A stretch of DNA of 64,000 nucleotides. Source: Penelope pileata (lineage: Eukaryota > Chordata > Aves > Galliformes > Cracidae). A model generated the notes under the pieces. It was not told the DNA's origin. It did not search any database and saw only the letters and a program-made list of their open reading frames with translations. A program made the translations under genes and the position numbers. This document shows, one piece after another, positions 47,813 to 60,500 of this stretch (position 1 is the stretch's first letter; every line of letters starts with the position of its first letter). The DNA is taken from NCBI GenBank assembly GCA_013396635.1, contig WBMW01004109.1:120967-184966 (forward strand), in the 5' to 3' direction.

Positions 47813-49346
47813 ATATATATGATTAATACTATTAATCAGCATTCTGACTAATTAATGAAATAGTATTGAGTTCATGTATATTTAAGTAATCATCTTGATA
47901 AAACTCTGACAAAATGAAATGTAAATAAGATAAAATCCAGAATCACTCAAATCAGAAGGACATCATTTTTAAAGCTCTGTTTTGACTCATTACTAATTGC
48001 AGTTATGAGAATTATTTTCTAACATATATTAGTATTTTTTTCTACAACTACTCGTCGATATAAACACATTAATTCTAAGTTTAAAAAAATAAGTATTTTA
48101 AAATACTTTGTAATTTGTAACAATACATAAAAAACCTCTACTATTATTCTTTCCTATTCAATTATATATGCTACCTTTAATGCGATGTCCTTTACATCAA
48201 GTAGCTTTTGTCTTGGTAAAATCCCAACATGTTTGAATGTAATTTGAAAAATAAATATTACCTGGTCATTTTGAACTGAGAATGTTCTTTTCTTGTGCTA
48301 GTGATATTTTTGTTCTTCTGTACTCTTTAGGTTTATTTACCCCTAGGAGTAGACGTATTTCACAAATGAATTAAATATTTTCTGTTTATGCTACAGAAGT
48401 GGCATAAGCTGCTGTGGGGAAAACATTTTGAAGAGAAAATGACAGCTATGCAGAAGATAGATAGATGATTAGATAGAAAGAGAAGTGTTTTTCATGCTGA
48501 ATATAAAGTGTGAAGGCTAACACTGAAAACATTGAGCTAAATAAAGTGTATGATTTGCTTGCTACTGAACAAAGATGTATTTGTTTCATAGTCAGAATTC
48601 TGCTCTTTCATACATTTTAAATATGTACATTCACAGCTTTTTCTTTTGTGTAACATATTAGTTGGCAGTAGAAATGTGTTCATACACCACGAGAAGACAA
48701 TTGCTCTTCAATTTTTCACAGCACAAGTTTCTATCAGGACTCATCTAGGTCTGCACAAGAAAGAGTAAGTTTATGTCTTTTAAGATTTTTATCATTTAGC
48801 ATAATTCTTATGATTTACTTGCTTTCGGTTTATCATTTTTTGGATTTACTTGAAGCACTCCCATTTGTACTGGTTAAGTAATATCCGGAGCTTTGTGCTT
48901 GCCTCTTTAAAAGCTTCTTTATCTTTTCTCCCCAGGAAACTTCAGGTTCAGCTTCCCAGGTGCAGCTCCCCAGCTCCCCAGGAGCAGCTTCACACTGTTT
49001 TTTTTTCCTCTCTCCTTTGTGACTACATTTGGATTTCTGAAAAACTCTAATGTTATGAATAGTGCCAATTTTAAAACAATCAATTGCAATTCAAAAGAGA
49101 TCTAAAGCTACACAAGCTTCGAGAGCACCGGAGTGGGTGCAGAAACTATAATTTTCTGCTTTTCACAATTTTTTTTGTAGATCCAGCAATGTACAGTGCA
49201 GTACCCTTCGTTATGAAACACGACAGTTTCGGCAAGAGTTCTAGCATTAGTGAGAGATGTGCTATAGCGATCTCATCAAACCTCAGGTAGTCTTGGTGCT
49301 ATTGGAAGCGTTGATGAATGAACTTCAATTCTTGTTCATTTCCAAG
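47813..49346. other. Unique DNA, no gene seen
   Basis: AT-rich with a short GATA-rich tract at 48456-48477. The 49090-49300 part has more CpG than its surroundings and an open 68-codon frame, but no recognised domain. Confidence 0.5.
49342..49346. repeat. LTR target-site duplication, left copy
   Basis: CCAAG directly before the TG of the LTR. It is identical to 49891-49895. Confidence 0.8.
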
Positions 49347-49890
49347 TGTCTTAGTTTCTAACAGAAGTTACTTCTCTCATAGTGTCTGGTACGAAGCTAT
49401 GTCTTGGTCCCAGAAGAAAAACAAAACTGATAACGCCCAGCAGTGTTGAACAGAGCCGAGGACATATTCAGTTTCTTCTCAGCTTGCATTCTTCTGTCAG
49501 CAAAGCAGTTAGATGGGGCACAAGGAGCTGGGAACTGGGAAGGGACAGGACCAGGGCAGCTGACCCAAACTGACCAAAGAGCTATTCCATAACATATGAC
49601 ATCATGCATTCTTTACAGAAGGGGGTTAGCCAGGAGAAAGAGTTGCTGTTGGCTGGGTATCAGTAGCGAGATCTTGCTCTTAATATCATCTATTTTATAT
49701 TTACATATATATATATACGCACTGGTATTTCTTTTACTTTCTTTACTATCCTAGTAAATAGCGTTTATCCCAACCGACAAGCTCTACTGTATTTTTCTCT
49801 TAATTCTCTCCCCCATCCCATTTGGAGAGGGAGGGGGGGTGAGCAAATAACTGTGTGGGATTTAGCTCTCTGCTAGGTCAAACTGTAACA
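49347..49890 (+). mobile_element. Complete solo LTR of an avian endogenous retrovirus
   Basis: It starts TGTCTTAGTTTCTAACAG and ends AACTGTAACA (TG..CA), 544 bp, flanked by CCAAG on both sides. Internal landmarks in order: the GGTACGAAGCTATG block, the CAGGGCAGCTGACCCAAACT core, CATAACATATGACATCATGC, a TA repeat (49703-49716), the TAGCGTTTATCCCAACCGAC block and CTCTCCCCCATCCCATT. The absence of retroviral genes together with an intact target duplication shows that the two LTRs of a provirus recombined to leave one. A 5-bp duplication fits an ERVL-like or ERV1-like group; which of these is not settled. Confidence 0.9.
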
Positions 49891-49895
49891 CCAAG
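49891..49895. repeat. LTR target-site duplication, right copy
   Basis: CCAAG directly after the CA end of the LTR. Confidence 0.8.
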
Positions 49896-52800
49896 GAAGT
49901 TCTGTCACCTACCAGATGAAAATGCAGGACTGTACCATCATAAGTCACTTGTTTAATTAAAAATATGAGACTGATAGCAGTAAATATAGATAAATACTTA
50001 CTTAGCTGTAAGATTTCAAATTAATTTAGTTGATATTAACATTGATTATTTGGCATTTTTGCTGTGTTTTGTGGATTACTATAAAAACATATTTTTGGGG
50101 AAAAAATAGAGATTTATTTTTAATAGGTATGTTAGCTGCTGATTAAAGAATACCTTCTAGATTTTTCTTACCATTGGGCATTGCTTCTCTGTTCTTTTAA
50201 GGTATTGTCCATAAAGAACAAAACGCTAGAGACTATTGTGACGATATGAGTCTTCATTAATTCCTTCATTTGCTTTTATATTTGTGCATAAAAAAATCCC
50301 ATGACTTTGCCCTTTCTTTAGTCTTCTATAGCATTTTGTACTCACTCTGCACAGATGTAAATGACTGTTTAAAGTGTATGTCAAAACACGTTGCTGACCT
50401 TTGCATTAAACATGGCCATTTAAAAGTACATATAACTGTAAAAGTCACGGATACTATTTATATACAGAGTACTGAATCAAGTTCTTAATTTGCCTACGGA
50501 GTTTATTAGCTACAAAGAAATATTTATCTTAGCCATAACTTAAGAAAAAATAAAGTGGTTCAAACATAAATGCCTTTGTTTGCATTCTTTTAATGTCTTC
50601 ATTTGTTTAAATCAGTTGAGGCATAGTATAATTACAAACCAATAGACAGACCTTGTAAATTCTTAGTAAATAATCACCTCACTGACAGCTTTTTCTGCCA
50701 GAGCTCATGCTTATGAGCTAACCAAGGTATGAGCCACCTGTTCACTAAGAGCACTTCTATTAAACGAAAAAATGCATGCTCAATAATATGCTGTAGAAGC
50801 ATCCAGAAAATACATTAAATTGCCAAAAGGACATTCTAGTTGCTGAAATGCTGCGGTTCAGCTGTGCCTCCTCAAGATTGGAACTCTAAAAAGGGAAAAT
50901 GCAGAGTGATAGTGCCATGAAAGACAGAAATATAGTCTACACAGAAACCCTTAAATGCAGACTCATCCTCTCAGGAGAAAGCCTGTCATGCCTTTGCTTA
51001 GGCTTGATGACAGGATTAAAATAAGTAGGTAAATTCATCTGTTTGATATCAGTCACTGAGAAGTGAATGAAACCTCTACTATTTAAATTAGAAGCCTCCT
51101 CACTAATGCTTTACCTCCATTTGCTCTCATATACACTCCATTATCTACTTTCTGCCTTACCTCTGAGGCATACCATGCAACGGGCACATGCAGCACCAAG
51201 GAGTCAGATCAGCCGTCTACTCTTTAACTGTATAAACAACAACAAAAAAATGTCGTAGTCATAAAAACCACTTGAATTAAAAACAAACAAACCAACCAAA
51301 AAAAAAGATCACAGAATTAACAACTATATCTTCTGAGTTTACCATTTCTCTATAAATATAGAAAGAAAATGTTCTTTGTTCTAATAAATCAACTATGTTT
51401 ATTCAATTATTTTATTGTTTTGGACTAGTGCATTCCTCCTTAACAATCATCTTTTTTAAGACAGTCTCAGGGGTTAATCATTACAAAATGAATTCAGCAG
51501 ATCTACCTATAATAGAAGCAATGAAATTGGATTGTACTGAACAGAAATTGCAGCTCCCAAAAAGTAGGCCCCTACTTCATATTTCCTTTGCCATTAACAT
51601 AAATCATCTTCAGCTTAATGGGGAGGAGTCAAGAATTTTATTATTTAAATAGATCTAAATGAATAGCATAGAGACAGTAGTAATAACATGAGAAATTTTT
51701 TCAGATACATTTACTGACAGCCTTACATCCCTCTGGGCACAAATTATTAGGAACACATATTTTAAAGCACACTGAGATTCAAAGAATGCATGCAGATGCC
51801 TATTGCTTAAGACTACATTTAATCACCTCCTGCTTGTGACCATTTGGCAGCTTCAGGAAAGTTTTCTCCAGAACCAGCTCTCTGAAGCCAAACTAATAAA
51901 GTGCTAATTAAAGAAACTACATGGAAGACATGAACACTAGGAGCCTGGAGTAATTGGCTACAAAAAAGACAGAACTGAAACACATCACTTTCTCTGCTTC
52001 TCCTGATTAGGCTCTAATTCAAATACCAATATTTCACTGCACGTCAAGGTGCTTTGGGAAAGATCTCAGGCTTTCTCCATAGAGTAGAGGTTCTGCTATA
52101 AACAGTGATACCAATGCTGAAGAAAAGAAATCTATATTTAATCCCATGCTACCTTCAAGATAACATTTGTGGCAGTCTAGGCTGTGCACAGAAAGCTTTT
52201 CTTTTCATTCCACAGTGGTGAGTCAGAGATCAGAAAGAAATGAAGGAAAACCAACCACTAAAGAAAAAAAAAAAGAGGGAAAAAAAAGATGGAAAAAGTA
52301 AGCGCTCCGGAATCAAAACTGTCTCCCAAGCCTGTCACTACTGAAGAGCAATTAAGCTGAGGAGCCTTTCATCTGCCTTGCAGGCAAGCTGGGAAGAACA
52401 CCTACTGGCACTTTCCTGAAGAAATGGGCATAACAAAAGTGAAATTCTCTTCCTTTATTTTATTTGAAATGGGTTATATTGTTGATTTCCTCTTCAGTAT
52501 CATAAACTCAACTTTGATTGCATGAGCTGAAGTACAATTTCATTCTTGTTGTAGTTGCTGCTGTATTTCAATAACATTTCCTGTTTTTTCCTGAGAACAA
52601 ATCCATTGCCTCATTTAACCTTATTACATACATGAAACTGGAAATTACACAACCAACTGGGTAACTACTCATTTTATGATTCTTTGGAGCTGAAAATATT
52701 TTATATATGACCATATTACATTCGTACTTAACGCACTATCAACCTCCTTCCTCATATGTATGGCTATCCACTTAAACATATGAATTTAATATACGAAATC

Positions 52801-53372
52801 TGTATTAAGATATGGAATGAATATTATTTATGATATGGACCGCTGTTCATCAAAGCACTTAAACATATAACTAATCCTGCATCTGCTCAACAAACCTAGG
52901 TAAATACAAATGCAATTTGAAGAGCATTCCCATGCTACTCAAGACATTATGAAAATAACATAATTCTTTGTTTTATGAGTCAAGAAATGCTGGTTTTCAC
53001 TGAATTATTTTAAATAGTATAGTACTGAATATTAAGAAGATATTACAAGAAAACGAAAACTGCAGATTTCTAAAATGGTGCAAATCGTATTTTCTATGCT
53101 TGGTATATCTTATCCTTTTCTATTTTAATAGCAAATACTTTTAGATCAAATAACACTCTTAAAAAAAAAAAGAAAAAAAGAAAAAAATGGAAACCTTGAA
53201 TTCTGCATCTCAGAAAATATGCAAACTCTGTTCAGATAAATCATTCATCACAATCAGTAAGAAAGTGTTAACAAGAGTAGAGAGCTTTCTAATGCTTCTA
53301 GAAAATCATATTAATCATGTTTGTTTAAATATTTCCTGTAATTATTTTACGATGGCTCAAATTCATCCAACA
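49896..53372. other. 3.5 kb of unique DNA, no gene seen
   Basis: No recognised gene or dispersed repeat. A-rich tracts lie at 52261-52290 and 53161-53187. 51800-51930 contains CTAATTAAAG and similar homeodomain-like motifs but nothing decisive. Confidence 0.5.
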
Positions 53373-53932
53373 GGGCAAGGGAGGTGATCCTGTCCCTCTA
53401 TGCTGGTGAGACCTCACCTGGAGTGCTGCATCCATATGTGGAGTCCTCAGTACAGGAGAGACACGGACCTATTGGAGGGCACCCAGAGGAGGTCCACAGA
53501 AACGATCCAAGGGATGGATCCAAGGGATGGAACACCTCTGCTATGAGGACAGGCTAAAAGAGCTGAGGCTATTCAGCCTGGAGAAGAGAAGGCTTTGTGG
53601 AGACCTTTCAGTATCAAAAGCGAGGCTATAAGAAAGAAGGGGACATTCTTTAGCAGGGTCTGTGGTGGTAGGACAAGGGGAAATGGTTTCAAACTAAAAG
53701 AGGAGAGATTTAGACTGGATATAAGGAAAAAGCTTTTTATGATAGAGATAGTGAAGCACTGGCACAGGTTGCCCAGAGGTGTGGCAGAAGCCCCATCCCT
53801 TCAGACATTCAGGCTGGACGGGGCTCTGAGCAACCTGATCTAGCCGTAGATGTCCCTGTACGTTGCAGGGGAATTAGGCCAGATGACCTTTAAAGGCACC
53901 TTCCAACTCAAATGATTCTATGTTTCTATGAA
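53373..53932 (+). mobile_element. CR1 LINE 3' fragment, sense
   Basis: It opens with GGAGGTGATCCTGTCCCTCT and CTGGTGAGACCTCACCTGGA, passes through GAGGACAGGCTAAAAGAGCT and GGACAAGGGGAAATGG, and ends with ACCTTCCAACTCAAATGATTC and TATGTTTCTATG. The frame contains RTRGNGFKLKEERFRLDIRK and VKHWHRLPRGVAEAPS, the C-terminus of CR1 ORF2. A short direct duplication GATCCAAGGGATGG (about 53504-53529) and several indels break the frame. Confidence 0.94.
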
Positions 53933-55040
53933 GTTTGGCTTCAACACCAAGTATTTCTCATGTATTAATGTCTTAATTATACTTACTGCTTCTACTGCTT
54001 CTGACAGAAGGAGTTAAATCTATTAATATATACAGAAAGACACATCAAAAATACGTATTGACATTTAATAAGTGAGTGGGCATTGCAAACCCTCAACATT
54101 TTCTTAGATTTTATGATCTGAAAATGTCTCTCATTTTCATGTTTGTATTTAAACAAACACACGATCCTTAGAAGACAGTTTCCATACCAAAAAGTAAAAG
54201 GAATACAAAATGCATATTGTGAGCTTATAGAATACCAACTTTGAGTAAACTCTGATGGTCGCCATGACTCATGACTACAAGCTTGTACCAGGATTTGACT
54301 GATAAATAATTCAGTTTTAGGATAAACAAGAACATTTTCATGAATTTCACTCCTTACAAAATTATTCATAAATTTGTCGCTCCCACTAACTAGTTTTGGA
54401 TGAGTCAGGGGGACATGATATGTCAGAATGGCATCCCCTGTAAGTATCTGTGTAAACATTATGGGTTTCATAAACCTGCATCTAATCCTTTTTTATTTCC
54501 TAATCCTAATCCTTTTGCATTTTGCACAGAATACAGTATTTATTGGTATTCTGGCTCCAAAGTGAGTGTCCTAAACTACCAGGCCAAGGAATCTCTCACG
54601 TTATTCTCCAAGTAGTTCATGATTCTGAAATAGCTATTTAATCATGCAGAGGTAATCTCCATTGAGAGGTAATCCCCACTGCTACAGGGATAACTTTTTT
54701 CTGTAGGACATGACAGGGATTTTGTTTTTGGAATCTTATTGGATGTCCCCTTGCCGCAAGCCAGGTAGTCCTAATGTCCATATATTAGCTTGATGGTAAT
54801 GTGCAATGAGAGAAAGGGGGAAGAAATGAGGCTCTGTCTTTCACGTTTGCATTGTCTTAAATTGCTTAATGCAGGTGGTAAATCCCCTCTGTATTAATCA
54901 GAGAGGAGGATTCTGGTGTAAAAGTTGGTTTAGATTTAACAAGAGAGCTTGACAGATTCCACCCGAAAAGACTTAATATTCTGATAGTGAGGACACTCTT
55001 CTAGGAAGTAGGAAACATGCGTGTAAATTGCTTCAGGAAG

Positions 55041-55090
55041 AGGAGGGAATTGAATCTGGGTCTCAGACTGAGTACCTTTGGCAAAAGACT
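55041..55090 (-). mobile_element. Possible SINE relic (antisense pol III boxes)
   Basis: GGAATTGAATC (55046-55056) resembles an antisense pol III B box and TACCTTTGGCAAA (55073-55085) a weak antisense A box. The arrangement is what an old tRNA-derived SINE on the minus strand would give. It is short and unsupported by a recognisable body or tail. Confidence 0.22.
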
Positions 55091-55334
55091 TGCCTTCCAC
55101 AATTGTTATTCTTTTAGATTTCTGTTGATGTGTAGCATGCAGTTTGATCTTCAGTAAAAGGTTGCCTGAAATTTAGAAAGAAGTTTTCAAGAGGAAGGAA
55201 CTCCTAGAAGTGTAAGCAGGGTTTCAGTGAAACTAATTGCTTCTCAATATTTCACTTTGGCAAGTGAATCAAAATATTTTTGATTTTCTCAACTTTACTT
55301 ACAAGAGTTAACGCATTTACACTGTCTATTTTAG

Positions 55335-55537
55335 CCACACCTTGAATATTTTCTTTAGAAATTATGGGTATAAAAAGGGGGATAAGCCTAGAAGGGGGAG
55401 CAACCTAGAAACAGCAGAGCAAAGTACATTTCAACACACTGGAGCTGGTGAGGTGAATCCTGATGAAAAGATTTTTTCATCCATGCTGTTCATAAACTGT
55501 AAGTTTTAGGAGAGTATTTCCTTCTCTTTACAATAAA
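55335..55537 (+). promoter_or_regulatory. TATA box with donor and polyA signal; promoter or LTR
   Basis: CCACACC (55335-55341) lies about 28 bp before GGGTATAAAAAGGGG, whose TATAAAAAG occupies 55369-55377. Transcription would start near 55400. A consensus splice donor GTAAGT is at 55499-55504 and AATAAA at 55532-55537. Only short frames follow the first ATG (55463). The cluster could be a first exon with its promoter, or the U3-R-U5 of an LTR I did not recognise (TATA and AATAAA about 160 bp apart are also typical of an LTR). No TG..CA ends or target duplication were found. Confidence 0.35.
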
Positions 55538-57104
55538 TATTTCATATATATTTGTAATGCTGATCTCATGATTACAAGAATACTTCAGCACTAAGAAAGG
55601 AGATGCAAGTAACTCTCAAGCACTGTCCCAGATCATGTTATAGCCTACTTTTGCATCAGCCTCAAAATAAATTATTGTTGTAAGAGAATGAATGTTAAAT
55701 GTGAATAGACAACTATGACACTACTCTTTTGATCAAAAACCTGGCACTTACTTTCACTTCTTTGTCAGTAATAATAAGCACGGGTTTTAATACCAGTAGC
55801 CTTTAAAATTTTTCTGTTTTTATTTAGTCCTTCTGACTCTCTGTATAACTACTACTGAAACACAGCCACTCAGTTGCGTTATAGTCACCTTAGAGATTAG
55901 GCCAAGCTTGTAATTCTCCTGATGTATGCAACTTTGTAATAGCTTACCTTTATAAATTACCATGAGAAGGAGAAAATAAAGCCAAGAAGAGAGTAAGAAA
56001 GCTATCAATATTCTTGATGATTATTTGAAGAGAATAATAAGATTATATTTACTGGTTTACAGTAAAGAGAGTATAAAGAGTAGGCAGAAAACCTTTCTTT
56101 CCTTTTTTGTTTTCCAAAACAAAAATAGAGAATACCCCTACACATCTAATTGAAATATCCAAAGAAAGAGTGCTCTGCCTTTCTCTCTGGGTTTTTGTGT
56201 TGTTGTTTTTTTCTAAATTTACATATGAAATATCAGGGAAAACTGTACAAAACTGAGGAGGTACATCATTGTTCTCATCACAGTCAGCATTATAAGTCCC
56301 ATTAACTTCATTGAGACGAAACGCATTCATTAAAATCAAATTGTGTCCACAAAATTACTAAATTGCCTTTTATTTCAAACCAACACATTTATTAAAATAT
56401 GCTCATTTAGTGATACATACACCTAGAAAATACAAAAAGCAGAAATACAGAAACACTGTTAACAGTAAAAATGCTTCATAATCATCTACAAACATACTGG
56501 CTTTTCAAACTCTGCTGTTATATACAAATGCGTTTCTGGCATCATAGTCAAGACTGGATACATAATATGTTTTATAATTTATCTCATTAATTATATAAAA
56601 ATATAAGCAGCAGGTACATACTAGATCAAGAAAGCATTCAGTTTTAAATAGTACAGGTCACTCTTAGTTTATGTGAAATAAAGGAAAAAATGTTACTTAA
56701 AATATATACAGTTGAGTTAGTTATGTGAAGTTTTTTGTCATTTTCGAACCTTTAAATTGCTATTTGATATATGGTAAACACATTTCAGGAAATTAATCAG
56801 GAAGTTATTTGGACAGTCTATGCAAGATTGTTGCATGATGTTTTTCCTTTATCTTTTTTGATATCTTTTAATATTAATGATAAGATCAGATTATTTTTTT
56901 TTGCACATTATCCTTATTTCTTCTGCTATAAAATCCATCTGAAATCAGTAAACTTCGGATTATTTATATATACTCTGATATATAACATATATATATTCAA
57001 TTATATTTCAGATTAACTCCATGATCTTTAATCTCTTTCACAAAAGATATCCCCCATCACAAATTATTTCTTGTTTTACATATTAGAGTATGAACTATGA
57101 TCAG

Positions 57105-57575
57105 GAGCTCCAAATTGCATCTGGAGTACTGTGTCCAGGTCTGGGGCCCCCAATACAGGAAAGATGTGGAACTGTTGGAGAGGGTCCAGAGGAGAGCCAC
57201 AAAGGTGATCAGAGGGCTGGAGCACCTCCCCTATGAGGACAGACTGAGGGAGCTGCACTTGTTTGCGGGAGGCAAATGGAGGTGGGGAACCTCTTTTCGG
57301 TGGTCAGTGGGGACAGGACAAGGGGCAATGGCCTTAAGCTGGAGCACAGGAAGTTCCGCACCAACATGCGGAAGAACTTCTTCACGGTGCGGGTGACGGA
57401 GCACTGGAACAGGAGGTTCCACTCCACCACTGGAACAGGAACAAGGAGGTTGTGGAGTCTCCTTCCCTGGAGATATTCAAGACCCGCCTGGACGCCTACC
57501 TGTGCAACCTGCAGTANTTGGAACACGATGATCCTCGGGGTCCCTTCCAACCCAGGCCATTCTATGATTCTATAA
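57105..57575 (+). mobile_element. CR1 LINE 3' fragment, sense, with N
   Basis: The frames read SSKLHLEYCVQVWGPQYRKD, VELLERVQRRATKVIRGLEH and LPYEDRLRELHLF, then, in another frame, MEVGNLFSVVSGDRTRGNGL and KFRTNMRKNFFTVRVTEHWN. It ends in GGTCCCTTCCAACCCAGGCC and ATTCTATG units. Between LHLF and EVGNLF about 60 bp of the family sequence (the KRRLRGDLI block) is missing. Near 57402-57450 the segment CACTGGAACAGGA is duplicated with a short filler. A single N at 57517 replaces about 25 bp before the 3' tail. Little other decay suggests a young copy. Confidence 0.95.
57517..57517. other. Single N inside the sense CR1
   Basis: It sits near the 3' tail of the CR1 at 57105-57575, where about 25 bp of family sequence is expected. 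Confidence 0.9.
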
Positions 57576-60500
57576 TCTGTTTATAGCCTATTTTCTGCAC
57601 TACAGTTTTGGACAAACCTTCTTCCCATATCAACAGAATATTTAGACATGGAATGAATGGGTAAAAATATTTAACGCAAAATATTTAATGCCAAAATTTT
57701 GTATGAGATTTCTGTAACTGTATTACACATACAAGTTTAGAGCTCCTGTGCTGTGCAATGCATGTGGAAGACTGCTGTTGTATAGCCTAAGTGTAATGGT
57801 TGTTTACAATGACAACATTAGTTTGTATTATAGATGTTAATGCTATGCTCAATGAATTGGAAGACTCTGAGTGGCTTTAGATAGAGCATATACAGAAGCA
57901 TATATACCTTCCATTACATTTAGTACTAATTCCAGTTGACAGATAATTGAAAAATGTATCACTTTAAGTACAATTAGAAAATTATATATCAGTACTTGTG
58001 CATTTTCAAATATAATTCTTACAAGATACTGATAATAAGACATAATTCAATTACTATTGAAGTAATTATTCGTAACCTCTTGGGCTTTGGGAAGAAATTA
58101 TTTCTCCATGAGAATTGCCTGCAGTGCAGTTAAACTGAAATATAAATGAAAAATATTATGCCACCTTTAATAATCACTTATCAGTCTCAAAGTAGAAAGA
58201 GAAATGTTCATTTCCAGAAGCCAGAAGGCTTCTGAAATGTTCACTTAGCTAATTCTTACAGTGTTTAATTTCCTTGTTTTACTTCATTTCTTTTATCTGC
58301 TGTATTCCCCATTCCCTTTTTCCGTTCCATATACCCCCAATGTAGCACTTATGACAGTGCCCTTCAAGAAGCTCCTGTTCCTCTCCAAGTAGAGAGTTTT
58401 GCTTAGAGTTTGTACATCATTTTCTCTTGTGTAATTCATTACAGAGCACTACCATGTGGTGCACAATATGAACTCACAATGTTGTTTCTGTTCTTTTCAG
58501 AACTATGCAAATTGAAAGATCTGCAGAATGCACATCTTCCTGTATTTCTGTCAGTCTCGACCACAAGCAGTCCACATTAGGTGTGAAGTACCGTACTGCA
58601 CAGGACTCAGTAATGTTTATATCTTCATTTTGATCCCAAGCAACACCTAAGTTCATATCTTGGAATAGTTTCAAAAGGAACAACCAGAAAATATTCCAAT
58701 TTTTCAATAATTTTAAATTGCTGAACAGCATTCATATGACATTGCTCTGACAGCCCATAAGGGAACCAAGTGAATTAGTTATGATGATTGTAAATATCTG
58801 TAAAATATTCTTGACACATCCACAGCAACTGAATATCTTAGCAAAGAAAAATACAAGGACTTAATGAAGGAGTTCATTCACAAGGAAACAAGAGTGCCAT
58901 GACTGAACAACAGAAACTATTGAAAAATATGCTGACATGGGTCAGGTTGAGGAGATACTGCAGAAGAAATCAATGCTGAAGCCAGCAATGTGCCTGCTGG
59001 TGGCCGTGTTAAAAAGTTTCTTTGTCTCCTGATGTATTTTGAAGAAAAGGAGGTCAGTTGGCCTTTAAAAAGACTGAACTGGCTCTAGGATAGGAGGAAA
59101 GAAAGGGAATAGAGGAGGAGGTAGGTGGGGACAATTGATAAGTACATTATATTATCTAATTGCCCATTTAGATTTACTGAAGTGAGAAACAAGTTTGTAA
59201 TAAAGGAATAAAGGAGAGTCATATGAAGGCTCGAATGCAGCACTATTACTAGAATGGATTCTTCCTCACTTCAGCCTTTTGGTAACAGCAATTTCTTCTC
59301 AGTCCAAAAATGTTCTTAGCCCCACCATCCAGCACTGAGCTCCTCCAGGCCTTTTAGAAATGTCTCTCCAGCCTTCTATATCTCTGTATTTGCTATTCCT
59401 GTTGTCATTCTTCACATCCTCTTTAGAATGTCTTCTCCCAAGGACACAGGCATTAAAGCTGGGAGCAACACTAACTTCTCCAGAGCAGTGAGACCACCAG
59501 TGGCCAGGCTCACGCCAAATCTCTATTGAAAACTTTCATTTACTTAAGTCACTGCTGTTATACTCATATTGGTGAAATGCAGAACTGCAAAAGTCATTGG
59601 TCTACGTCCATCAAAAAACAGAATTTTCTTCTTATTCTCACAGAGAAAAAAAAAGAGACAGAGAGATGGAGAGACAGCGACAGCAGACACAGTTTTTATT
59701 TCATAAAATCTCTTCATAAACATTAGATGGGAAGGAAAGGCTTGAACCAGATACTGCAAGTTATCACAACATACAATTCCCTTAATAAAAGGTCATCTAA
59801 AACCATCTCAAAAGTGGGTTATTTTCTTGTTCTAATGATACTGTTTAGAAAATAATTCAAGAATTTCATTGAGTGAATTTCACTGGATATTTAGAAATCA
59901 TTCTACAAAAGCACTCATGATGAGTTAAGGGTAATTTATTTGTTTCAGCATAGTCTTTTAATTTATATGACTTTCTCTCTCTAATGTTTGCTTCCCTGAG
60001 GTATTTATAGGGAACTTTCAACTGAGTCGGTTCAGTCAAATACTTTAGTCTCATCCAATGAGATTAGTTCTTTATCATCACAGTCATCCTAGGAGTCTTT
60101 TCCCTCATGATTCTGTAAGAATTTATCTTTCTGGAATATGAGACATACACTGTTGTTTAAGGGTAAAATACCCATAAATATCTCCGTACTTCTGTTGCAA
60201 GAAAACTCATTTGACAAATCTTAGGATTGTATTAGGTTGGAAATACACAGCTGCTACTTTAGGGAATTATAGAAGAAACGCTGGCATTAATAATGCATGT
60301 ATTCATTATAAATGTACTGACCATAATGGAATATTTTAATATTAATGCTAATATCCAAAGGATTGCTCTTTAGTAAACCAAGTGCATCTGTTAAAGTATC
60401 CATGAAATGAAAAATCATTCAGTCTGAAATTCAAGCATTCAGCCTCTCAAATGTGTCTCAAATGCTTAACTTTAACCTTCAGCCTCAGTTCTGCTCTCTG

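Larger units (their letters stand above)
53933..57104. other. Unique DNA with one promoter-like cluster
   Basis: No recognised gene. An open minus-strand frame of 159 codons at 53992-54471 has no recognised domain. A tRNA-like motif lies near 55041-55090 and a TATA/splice-donor/AATAAA cluster at 55335-55537. Otherwise AT-rich. Confidence 0.45.

Noticed and set aside
53992..54471. 159-codon minus-strand open frame as a gene
   Set aside because: No domain, no recognisable start or splice context, and AT-rich codon use. Similar frames arise by chance in a window of this size.
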